64,000 nucleotides of DNA from Fragilariopsis cylindrus CCMP1102 (lineage: Eukaryota; Bacillariophyta; Bacillariophyceae; Bacillariales; Bacillariaceae), in contig FMBT01000388.1 in NCBI GenBank assembly GCA_900095095.1, positions 103,932 to 167,931 on the forward strand. Reading direction: 5' to 3'. This document shows, piece by piece, positions 12,596 through 24,800 of this stretch. A program made the position numbers and the translations under genes. How positions within the stretch are numbered: position 1 is the first letter of the stretch; the number at the start of each line of letters is the position of its first letter. The notes below the pieces were generated by a model. It did no database searches. It worked only from the letters and a program-made list of their open reading frames with translations, and had not been told where the DNA came from.

Positions 12596-13514
12596 TATGA
12601 ATCCGATTTGTTGTTGGTTTCTGATGCTTTTGATGTCGCCGTCGCTTTTGCTGTTGCTGTTGCTTTTGATCTGATCGTTGACGTTGGCGTCGACGATGAT
12701 GGTTTATTATTTGATCATTATTAGATGTATTAGTGAGGAAAGGGGAAAGAGACTTATTCATACTTCAATACTTGTCAAATGATAGATGCGTTGGAAGAAA
12801 TTTACTTATTGACTTATGCCTCTATTAGTTTTCTTCGCCTAAAAATTTAACACAACATGTTTGTAAAGCTACTGTACATGTACTTCCTCCGTGGAACGCA
12901 GATTGCGCATGAGCTATGGCGTGATATTTTGAAGCGAGAAACTGCCGCTCGTTATTTCTTTGAAAAAAACAAAAATTAACGATGGATCGGCAAAACGAAA
13001 TTTCCGTTGCACGGAGAAAGTAGTAAACTCGATATGTTTGAAGTTTGAAAGGCATTTATTTTATACACGAGTGTGTGTGTGTGTGTTTATTAACAACACC
13101 AATCAGACCCCATCACTGCTTTCACAAAATGATTTGCATATCATGATAATGATCCTCCAAAGTTCTACCATACAGTAGAGGAGCTTTGCTGTTGAGCTGG
13201 CCTGATTTGTTCGTTCATTCATTTGCTAGTAAAAACTGATAACTAAAACCATTATTTTGTATATTTGAATACTATAGACAAGTACGATGATAAACAATGA
13301 ATGATAAGAATTAATATAATATGTACTTAACTATTCAATAGATAATATCGTAGCCATGTTTGTGTAGTTTTATAATTCAATATTGTCCACTTCCAATACA
13401 AGTAGCTAGTGGCGCTATTATTTTAATCGCTAAACAAAATTCTGCAGTAGTTATGTCTTGTCGATATAGTTGTTTCTGTGCGATGGATATTCGAAATAAG
13501 CCAGAATGAATTAT
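12596..13514. other. Intergenic region
   Basis: Region 5' of the EDR2-type gene and 3' of the next minus-strand gene. Contains a (GT)n tract (about 13071-13087). A minus-strand open frame at 12537-12761 rich in Arg/Gln overlaps the EDR2-type start out of frame and is not supported. Confidence 0.5.
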
Positions 13515-14769
13515 TTATTTTCGTGCACCTCGTTCCCGTCCACTTCCAAAATCAAGTGATTTATACAAGAATTTCAACCAAGCCGGTCGATTCACATCGC
13601 TATCATCATCTTTGTCATCATCTGTATCATCTGTCAGATAGGCGAATCCGTACGAACCAGCTACGACAAGAAAATTCGCTATCCAAATCAATTCAGTATC
13701 TTTAGTAACAACCGGCGCCAAGATACTTATAAGGGGTGTACCCAAAAAGGCAGTATCCAATGCTTTCTTTTCAAATCCACGGGGACGTCGTGAACGCAAC
13801 GAAGGAACGATGAACAGCCACCAAAACCAATACCCCAACACCGTGATGGAGATATCCCTATTGTTATTATATAGTATGAAGGAAATGATTAAAAAGAGTT
13901 AATATTGAGAATTAATCATCATCGAATCAAATCAAAAAGGATCAATCAATCTTTGTGGCGTGATAAAATGCAATATTAAAAAAACTCTCAAGGCATCTAA
14001 GCTACAATAACTTTCAATTCACTCACATGCTGTTGTAATAATACCAATCAAATCCTCCAAATAAACTCGAAGGATTCGTCGCCATGATATAACTCACGCC
14101 AAAACTGATAACAGCTTGTCCTATGAACACATTTTTCAACCAATCACGAAAGACAGAACGACGTTCGATCGTGAGTTTGCCTTCTTTTTTCTCAATTGAA
14201 TTTTTAATTGATTCAATGATTGACTCATCCGTAGTGGTTTCCAATTCCTCTCGCAATTGATATAGTTCACGTTCTAAATTGACCACTTTTGCTGGATTTA
14301 ACAAATCGTCGAGTCCCACCCCAAAATCGCTACGTATTCCAGCGTCGATATTTTGTACGAAAGGATCATCGGATGTCATCGGTTGTTCTGGATCATCCAT
14401 ATCGGGAGCGACACCAGCCCAGCCAACTTTTTCTAATACCTCCCGAGCTTCATTCTGCACCGATTCACTGAATATTGAAGAAGTTTTACCTTTCTTACTA
14501 GTATCGTCATCGGTCGTTTCTCCTGCGGTGGTGGTCGTCGTTGTAACATCGTCGTCGCCGTCGTCTGTGGTAGCCATGATGGGTTGTAGTTGTTGTCGTC
14601 TTTGATGTTTCGTTATTATGTTCTTTCGTTCACTGTTACTATTCGGAACGACGATGCTGTATCCATGTCGCGATTGCGGAACAAACGACGACGACAACGT
14701 CACGGATAGCAACATCAATACGGACGAAAAAATATTACGTTTAATCATTTTCATTAATTTGTAGCACAT
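13515..14769 (-). CDS. Unknown plastid-targeted membrane protein
   Basis: Not recognised. Exon 1 (14769-14027) and exon 2 (13857-13515) flank a 169-nt intron (14026-13858, GTGAGT...ATAG) and join in frame to 361 aa. The start has a basic segment and hydrophobic signal peptide (IFSSVLMLLSVTLSSS) followed by FVPQSR, matching the diatom bipartite plastid presequence with Phe at the cleavage site. Initiation could also be at MIKRN, seven residues in. A Thr/Asp-rich spacer follows, then a conserved-looking soluble stretch (AREVLEKVGWAGVAPD, DPFVQNIDAG), a coiled-coil-like segment (VNLERELYQLREELE) and about four hydrophobic segments (FIGQAVISFGVSYIMA, ITVLGYWFWWLFIVP, FLGTPLISILAP, IWIANFLVVAGSYGFAYL). 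Probably a thylakoid or envelope protein; function unknown. Confidence 0.8.
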
Positions 14770-15829
14770 ACGTGTTGTTTTGATTATTGTTGTAGTTGTT
14801 GTTGTTTCTTCTTCTTCTCTTGCTATTATGATGGCCTTATTGCTGTGTCAGTTTATGTATTGTCCAAAACCCATACCGTATTTGCTTTTTTTTCATTGGA
14901 GTTTGTTTCAAATTCGAAAAAGCTACTTCAACGTGTAACAGGGTCCAATAATATTCATACGTGGATAAAAAAATTATACAGAGATAACTTAATAAAATAC
15001 TGTAAAATAAGATCTATCATTTATCACATAATATACAGTTGTACTTCTATCTCATTTTTTTTCTCCTAGGAAATAAATCAAATGCTTATCAGCACTCTAT
15101 GATGTGATAGCTCATGATAAAGAGAAAAGTGATTGAGTTTGAAGCTTCTGATTGAAGATTGTGTTGTTAGAATGTGAATTTTCCATGTACACACTAAGTG
15201 CATCATCAATGTTTACATGTTCTACAGTCAGCAATGAACACCATCTGCGGTCAGGCTATTAGAGAATGGTAAGAATACAATAGCATGTCATGTATAAACA
15301 ATGATAAGATGGATGGAATTGGTGACAAAAGTGCTTTTTTTTTCCATTATTCTTAAAAGTAGTAGCCACCCACAAAAAATGTTGTAAACAATGATGTTGG
15401 ATCTATTTTTAGTGTGGATTTTTTAGTCGCGCTTCTTTCTAGCGACAGCAATTCATTCATGTTCTAACGTACAAAATAAACGTAAATCGAACTCGAATCA
15501 TCCATTATCTCCACGCCAAATTCGAACGTAAATTTTTTTCTAAATAATAAATATCCGGATTTTTGAAAAGTACTATGCAGAGATTCTAAAAAAATCATGA
15601 TCACTCACTACTACTACTAGTAAAGCCATAACCAGAAGCACGTCGAGACCCATCATTCGATCACCACTACTATAGAAGCAAGATAATAGAGTTTGTCGCT
15701 CTCGTATTCCAATTGCTTCAACTGTTGAATGTATTGACCGGTTGTTGTTGTTGATATTCCGCTGGCGGTTGATTGAGAGATAAATATTATATAAATAATA
15801 CGGCAGCAGCCATTATTTAAATCTCAATT
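14770..15829. other. Divergent intergenic region upstream of VPS13
   Basis: Lies between a minus-strand gene and the plus-strand VPS13 gene, so it must hold both promoters. A TATATAAATA run at about 15788-15797 sits 35-40 nt before the VPS13 start codon; whether it is a TATA box or UTR sequence cannot be told. No gene seen. Confidence 0.5.
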
Positions 15830-18800
15830 ATGTTCGAACGATACATCACCGATGCGTTAACGACGCATTTTGGACATATATTGGAGAATGTCGATTCAGA
15901 TAAGATGCGCTTATCAGTATGGAATGGTGAATTAACGCTTGAAGATGTCGTAATTAAAACAACTGCTCTTGATACAATTTTAGGAAATTCTAAAAATTCT
16001 CCCGTCGAAATCGCGTACGGACACATTGGTGTATTTCAGGTGAAGATTCCTTGGAGTTTGTTGAGTGGATTAATGAGTGGTGGCGATAGCAGCAATAGTG
16101 ACGGTAGTGTTGCAGAAACACCATCATCATCAACAAACACTGCCACCGCTATTTCGGTCGTCCTTACTGACGTCAACATTCTCATTACACCTCGTCAGAA
16201 AGTCAATGAGAATAATAACAGCGACGATGACGGTGGTGGTGGTGGTGGTGGTGTACACGCTACTACTTCAGATACTACGACATTAGAAACCTGTAGAGCA
16301 AGAAAAGAACGGAAGGCACAATCCCTATTGGATGCAAATCTATTAAAACGTGTCACAGAATCGTCGATTATAGCGGCTGAAGCTCATGAGGTTGCAACAT
16401 CAGGATCATGGTCGACGTGGGTACGAGAAAAATTAACTAAATTACTTTCAAATTTATCAATTACTGTCAAAAATATCCATATACGATACGAGGATCCAGG
16501 AACGTCTATGGGATTTGAATGGATAGTCTGTCGAGGAAATGACAATCGCGATAAGAATAAGAATAAGAATAACAACGAAAATAACGAACAACATAACAAT
16601 CCGTCGTCTCATCGATACGACCATCTGAAATTGAATTTGAATGATACAGGTTTTAATTCACTAAATAGAAGAAAATCTCCCAGTGGAAAAAATAACTCCA
16701 TCAATCATCACCAACCTCAACAACGGTATCGACCAGCCTTCGCCGTAGGAATTACCTTGAAAGAATTTTCGGTCCAGTCGACTGTGGCTCCGAAAAAGCA
16801 GCAGCAGCAATTAACGACACATATTAGGACGCCGTCCAACTTATCGGATGTCGAAGAAATGACAGAGAAGAACATACGGATGTAATAATAGACGATAAAA
16901 CGACAACTTCAGCCACCATCGCTGGTATTAGTACTAGTACTAATACTTGTACAGACGACGACGACAACTTTAAAATCCGACGGCAACACAAACGAGCCGC
17001 CGCGAGAGACTTAGCTATATATTGGGATAGTACCGCTATACTCATATCCGAAAGATCCATACGGAGATGCCAATCGCATCAGCATCAGCAAGAAAATGAA
17101 GATCATCAAAAACAGCAACATAATATCAAACAGGAACTATTTGAATCCTACCAATCATTTTTTGCGAGTCTCAACGGTGGATCTACAACTGTGATCGATA
17201 ATTCTTCTCGTCACAAGAAATGGGCGAAGCATTCCTATCTGTTAGATCCCGTGTCACCGTCGGTCGACTTGACGTTAGTTTCGATACTTCCTATGAAGTC
17301 ATCGATGAAACGAGCGGAATCACTGGGAACGGAACATTCGAATACAGAGTACGAAAGTGACGATGATTTGTCAGAAGCACCACGTTTATCAGAACCACAA
17401 CAACAACAACAACAACAATCTTCCTCCCGAACGACGAATCCGTTGAAAAATTCTCAGTACACCGTACCTCCATCATCAGTTCAGGTCGAATTTCCTCCCT
17501 GTAAATTACATTATCTAGAAACACCCTGAAGATACCGTTTATTTGAGAAAATCCTTCTCGGTATGGACCGACGCGAGGAAAACTTTCGTTTCGGAATCTG
17601 CGTTGCGGCATGTCTTAAAATTGCGACCCTCGAAATCCGCGTTGATAGATCCCGTTGGTTGGTGGAAATACGCATTCGAGGCTACTGTAGTCATGTCCCG
17701 AGCGTCTTCGTCGTTGCTTTCAGATAACGACTACGACGAAGAGGAGGAAGGAATCGAAGATCAAAAGGAAACTATGACTGATCAAGAAGGAAAACCACGA
17801 TTGCGACGAAAGAAGACTCCATTGACACGTCGAAAAGGATGGATGGGACTGGTCCAAGCTGTTTCCGACGACAGAAGTACGTTCGGCTATACGAAGTGTT
17901 GTTGGAGCCACCAGTATCAACGTCGAATATAGATGACGACGACAACGACAAGAAGAAAACCTCTCTTTCTTGCAAAAAGCTCGGCAGAAAGAAGCTCATC
18001 TAGTGTTGTTGGTAATGGAAGACGGACTCTTGGCTGAAGAAGTGGTTGCATTTCGTATCCATGCCTACGATCAATGAAGGCGCAGGAAGAAGAGAAAGAA
18101 TATGAACATGTTGCTGACAGTAGACAACAACAACAACAACAACATCGGAGACTACTACAAAGTCGATACCAATAAACGAAGCTGTCGGAGACGAAAGCGC
18201 AGAAAAAATGTGGGACGGTGGGCGGCGTGGATCAGAGGAGAGAAGAACCAGTCAAATGATAACGCAATGGCCATGGAGTCAGTCAGAGACAGAAAATGAA
18301 TCCCCAACCACCAAAAGGGAAGAAGAACACCAATGATCAAGGGAGAAACCGACGAGGAGATTCTTTCGATTGACATCGTCGATGGATGATGAATGAGATG
18401 AAGCAAGCATTAGATAGAGCGCGGGAAAACATGCGAAGCCAATTCGTGGAAGATTTACATCAATCATCGGTCCCCGCATGTCTAATAACATCATATTGAT
18501 TGGAGATATGCCAAACGAATCGAATCCAGTTGTTTGGACCGCTCACTTGATTTGTCGTCAGTTTGCTGTTCAAATCAACGATCAACCAACTGGTCATCTC
18601 GGACATTATCGCAGTCCCACTCCGGTGATACGAATGTCTACTGCTTGGGTTCAGGATTTTTCGTGGTATCACGATGGCTCATGGGAGGTGGACTGTTCTT
18701 TGGCATCGATGGAAGTGAAAGATTTGATTTCGGCAAGAGGAAAGGGTTCTTCTTCGAGATATGGTTCAACTTTATTGGGTAGCAATACAAGAGATTCTAG

Positions 18801-21800
18801 GAAATATGACGATGATTGTGTACTCATCAATGGGGTGCGGTATATCCGGAACATGTCCGTAACCGTAAATAGGAGATTGCATTGGAATATTCCGAATGAA
18901 TGGTTACAAACGGAGTCTAGTGGTGATAGAGGGTCGACAACTACGGTGCATATTCGAGTATTGCCTATGGAAGTTGTTTATTCCGCATTGCCTATAGAAG
19001 CAGTAAAACGAGTCTTCTTGGCTGTCAAGACACCCGAAATCGTAGACGACTATCACAAAGTATTAGGAGTTGCAAATTCCTGGAGAGACAAGCAAAAAGT
19101 GAGATTGCTGGAGACTCTTGCACATAAAGACAAGAAAATTATCATGGATGTTGATATTGCAGCACCAGAGCTGCTAATACCCGAAGATATCTATCGATCC
19201 GATAGTCCTATGCTTGCTGTGAACCTTGGTCGATTTCAAGCTTACAACGACGACGAAAGCCTTGACAGCAACAAAACAGACATTTTCGATGATCAATGGA
19301 GAGTGCTGGTAAGCAACATCCAGGTGCAAAGTACAAGCATTGCATCGTACCACTCTCATGCAGTGTCTGGAACGCAGCTATCTCGCGCTGATAATTTGCG
19401 AGAGCAACTAATAGAGGCATTCTCCATTGATTTTGTTGTATCGACGAAGATAGCTAAGGGCAATGATCAGGACAGCAACGAGGAATCTCGGATACGTATT
19501 TCTGCGACCTTACCAAGACTTGCATTCAATATTACATCGTCGGCGATTCGTCTCGTATCAAGGCTTCAGCGAAATTTTGCAATGCGTAGGAGAGAAATGC
19601 AAGTGAAACTGTATATTTTGAAGGTACTAGTGCACCTGATAACTTTCCTGAGCTCACAAGTACAAGAAACCATAAGCAACCAAAACAAGAAGCATCTAAA
19701 TCTATGAGGGAGCATAGTAGTCGTACATCACGTGTATTCAGGTTTGATTTTTCGGCACCTGCCATAATCTTAAAACTTGAGAATGATGTCGATGGTAGAA
19801 ACTGTAAAAATGAAAGCAGTAACCATTCCACACCCATCATAGACCTTGAATTGAGAAGTATATGTGGTAGATTTTCTCAAGAAATAGTTTGTAACGGGGA
19901 TTCGATAGTAAAATTTGATGCGAGTTTGCAGTCCCTGGGAGTCATTGACCTGTACCAAAGTGCTGGTAGAGACTTTGTTTTGTTGATGTCTTCCATTCCT
20001 CAAGATCAATTGATCGAACATATTTCTACAGCCACGGGATACTCTTGGGATGCGGTTCATGCAAATTATGACGCTGATGATATTTATGGAACAAGAAAAG
20101 ATTTGGTTACGCTCGAGTATTCTACAAGTGCCCTGTCCTGTGCCGATTCTGACGATGATAACGAAATATTATCAGCTGATAACCCTGATAAGATCTCTCT
20201 CTGGTTTCATGAGTTGTACGTAGAATGGAATCCCGAGACAATTGCGGCGATACATGTGGCTATCAAAACTCCGACAACCGAAGAGATAAATGCTCAAGTA
20301 TCTTGTTCAGACATTTTGGCGCCACCTCTAGAAGATGAATCTAGCGTAGGAGAGGAATTTTTTGATGCTCTAGAAGAAGAATTTTACGACGTGTCGGATA
20401 GTGATAGCTTGCGAGCCCTCTCAGAAATATCTACTTCAAACGACGATCTGGAAGCATTAGGAAATTCATTAAGTAACATTTCTACTCAGTACGTAAGTTC
20501 TCCTACAATTTTATCATCATTCTCCCCGACTATGGGTGGTGGGTTTTTTGACCAAGGACGGTTTTCGTTCTCTCCTGGATCAAGATCATCTTTTATAGGA
20601 CAGTTCCAAAGTGCTCGGATGGACGAGAGTGCATATTTCGAAGCAGCTGCACTACCTGAATGTCAAATCCAGCCTGATCTACCTAGCAAGCAAATAAAAT
20701 CAAGACAATTCGAAATTGTCTTCGAGCTGTCGAAACTTCGAGTTAGTTTCAATAAAGAGACACGACATCGCAAGATCATTGTGGCACAAATGGATAGAAC
20801 ATTCATTTCTTACGCTACAAGAATTACTGGTGGATCGAGAATAACGATGAACCTCGGTAATTTAATCTTTATTGATCCAGCGCATGAGGAGGATAATACT
20901 CTGTATGGACAAATTTTGGGTCTTCAAACAAAAACCAACGAACTCCCCGATAATGCTTATTCTTCTCTTCTTGAAATGGAAGTTATCATGAATTCAAATG
21001 TGAGAGACTTTTCATCGTTATTGGATGGCGACAAGACGGCAACTGTCACAATAGATAAAGAACAAGGGAGAATGACTGGTAGTAATTGTTGTGTCACTGC
21101 CAAGCTGAGTCCGATGAAATTTGTTTTAATAGAACAGCTATGGATGGAATTTATAGACTATTTTTTCCAAGGGATCATCGGAACTGAAGTTTTAGGAGGT
21201 CAGACGAAAGAAACATCAGCAGATGAACCTTCGAATAAGGTTGGGCTGGATAAGAGAGACTCGAGAGATATACTTGGGTCCGATGCTGAGGGAATCAGTT
21301 TCACTCAATTTGATGTATCTTTAGATTCTCCTGTGATTATAATCCCCGTTACATATTCTTCACCAGAATTTGTCCGCATGGAACTGTCAAAAATACGTTT
21401 ATCTAACGAGTACGATGGGGAGATACTTAGGGACGCGACTTTTGGTCATGATGAAGATCCTGGTGATCGGATGCAGTGGTTCAATAATTGTAGAGTATCG
21501 CTAGATAACTTGCGATTGTTCAGCTGGTCTGGTCGTGAGTTAGGACGCAATCCCGCTGTTGCCTCTGTTTCACTAAGATGGCCCACTGGTCCTTTGGCAC
21601 AATTGGTCACACCAAAATGGCAAGTTAGTTGCATCTTCGATAGTCTTGACATATCTCTTTGCCGTTCCGACTATGCACTTTTACAAAATATCATTTCCTA
21701 CAATATAGGAGAGGAATCGAGGCATATGGATGAGTGGTCAGTACTGCAAAATATGTCCCCGAATGCACGGGATGAATTAATGCAAAAAATATTTGTTCAT

Positions 21801-24800
21801 TATGGATATGATAAGAAGAATGTTGCCCCAACTACTTATGACGTGAAGCTTTCCATACCCTCTCTGAGATTTAGCTTAATGGAGGGTGATAGACAGAACT
21901 CTTTGCCTATAGCTATCGCTCGATGCTTAGATCTAAAATGGCAAATGAGAAAAGAATCCGATTTGATCGTGACACAAAGTGTCACATGCGGTATCGACCT
22001 TGTGAGGCCTACTAGAGAAAAATCTGGCTTTGAAACGTTGATGACGATATCGAAAGACGATAGTGATCTACTCGGAGAAAGAGATGATCAAGATAAAAGT
22101 CAACCTGGCTTTATTTACTCATCAAAAAGCACCCCGAATGGAGATAATATCAAGACAGTTGAAATTTGTGATCCGCGCATTTATCTTATTGTTCCAGCTT
22201 GGAGTCGATTTGCGGCTTTCTTTCAGTCATTGGTACCGCCTATTTTTCTGAGCAAAAATGAGATTGGAGCATCAATTCAAGTTGGCGATAGATGGTATCG
22301 TATTGCTGATGATAGTGGTACTCCGTCTGTCGCTAACATCTCATCTGGAATAGGCAATATGGGTAGAGAAAGATTCAGCTGGATCACTACGGAACCGATC
22401 ACTGTTCTATCTACAAGGATATCACCAAAATCGCCAGTAGTCCAAACCCCTACAATCCTCCAATTGAAGCTTCTTCTGACATGGCCTCAGATAATCTTAT
22501 CCTCGGTAACCACTGAAGACTATCCGACGCGTGTCATTCTGAGAATGAACCATGTTGATTTCTTACAAACCAACGAAGGGAAGACATCTAGGAAGACTAG
22601 ATCCCTGTTCCTTCACGATGTTGAAGTATACACATCTTCACAAAAAATATCAACTCATTCAACTACAAAGAATGAAGATCAAAATTCACTCATTCACCCT
22701 TGGAGTATGTCAGGTGTTGCCACAACATGCAATGGGGAAAGCATCGGGGACTGCGACAGGCACACTTACAAGCTAAGCGGTGATGTCTTGCGTGCTCGTG
22801 CGGCATATTCAGACATGGCAATTGCGATTGACGTATTATTAAGTGTCATGCACTCGGCAAAAGAGGAAAACAGTGAACTATCAGAGGAACTACCTAAGCA
22901 CCCTATTCTTTCTACTAGCTCATTCGATTCTAACGAGTCAACAATGAAAATGGTTCCTGATGAGGACACCGAAGACAATGTTTATTGCCTTAAGGCTTCT
23001 AGCAATATATACGATGTCCAATTTGATGGTTTCGAATTAAAAATTGCAGATGACAGGTACGTTCACGTTATTGTAATGTTTTCGATGAACTAGCATCCAA
23101 TATGTATTTAAAGGGGTAATAAGTCTTTCAACTCACTTACTTTGCTCCCGCCTCTCGTTTGATCACTCTAGTGGACGTCACTTTTCTGGGTACCAAGATC
23201 TTGTCATCCTATCTATTGGGAAAATGCTCTTTTCTCGTCACGAATCCAAAGAGGATAGTTCGACTTCCATGAAGCTCTGGATAGATTGCCTCGACATGTT
23301 TGATTGTCTGCAGCCAGCACACTCTCCTTTTCGAACTACTGCATCCAGCCATTCAAGAGTTATGGGAATACGGAATTCAAAGCAAAGCGAAGGGCACACA
23401 AGTGGTCCAAAGAATGTCGATGTGCATGAACACGCTCCAAGAAAGATGTTCTGGAAGGAGTATAGCACAGTAGATTATGGAAGGGAAAACTTCAAAATGT
23501 CTCCTTCCTTTCTGAAAAGAATAAGTGAAACTTCAGAAGAATGTTCTCACTATTTATGGGGGGTGGGTGGAGAGGGTCCGACACCAGGCCTAATCGAAAT
23601 AGCCTGCAAGTTTACAGAGGATGACCACCAAGAATATGATGTGCGATTTCGATCATTTGCTGTTCAGTGGAATCCTTCAACAATAATTGCCGTCCAGCGC
23701 TTTCTGGGTCGGCTCAGAAAAGAATCAAAGATTATTTCCGTACAAGTCTTTCACAGCCAGTTTGATGATCTCATTGATGGATCCAAGACTGACGAAGCCG
23801 ATGAATCTCTGACAGATGCTGATTCTGTTATTTCTGGAGGAAATTCAGTGATAAAAGCAAACATCCAGATCGACAAACTGACATTGTGCATGAATAAAGA
23901 GCATCAGCGTAGGCGACTTCTGGAACTCACATTTTCTTCCTGTAATGTCGTTATGCATTCCTCAGAACAAGGGATGACTATCGAAGGGAAACTTGGAGAC
24001 TTATCTGCGTTTGATAACGACAAATACTCTACTAATGGTTCCGACCAAGATTTTATTACCGAAAATAATCGAGCCGTACTTTCAGTATTGACTGATAATG
24101 GTACCGATAACAATGGGCAATTTCTCTGTATTCAGTACAAAACATTTAGTAAGAAAGCAACGTCTACTTCAAAGGCTGATGTGCCAAAATGGGTAAAATC
24201 CAATCTTCCATCTCCTGATGATGTTGATGACTTTTTGATTTTAACAGTAGCAGCAACCCGCATCACATACCTAAAGGAGCGCACAGAGGAAATATTAGAC
24301 TATCTTTCTAACGGACTCCCAGGAAAAGGAATGGGTGCGACGTCACGGGCAGCGAAGGGTTTTATCAGTAGACGGATCCAGACTAGGAGCTTTCTTCAAC
24401 TTCAAGTAAACTCGCCACAGATATTTGTACCACAGCATGAAATGTCTAACCAGGGGCTTGCATTGAAGCTAGGTACGTACTTTTTATACTTACTTTCTGT
24501 TAACTTGTTTACAATAATTATAAATGGTGAACCTAACATCTTGTTTCCACTTTGCAGGTGATGTAAATGTCCAAAGTTGGTTTGAAGAAGCGATATCTGA
24601 TACGAAAGAGCCTCTTGACTCTGAGTGGTGGCGAGTTCTTTCTCTAAAACTTTCTGGATTCTGTTTTGGCATGATCCGAAAGGGATCAAATTTCGACTCG
24701 CTTTCATCTGCTACAAACCCAATTAACCTGAACATTCTCCTCAGAAAGCCAACAATCAAGGGGAGGACGCTTACAATCCGAGGGAATATGTCATGCTTTG

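Noticed and set aside
16828-18500. Series of tiny introns in VPS13
   Set aside because: Conserved motifs lie within a few codons of each joint, leaving no space for introns.
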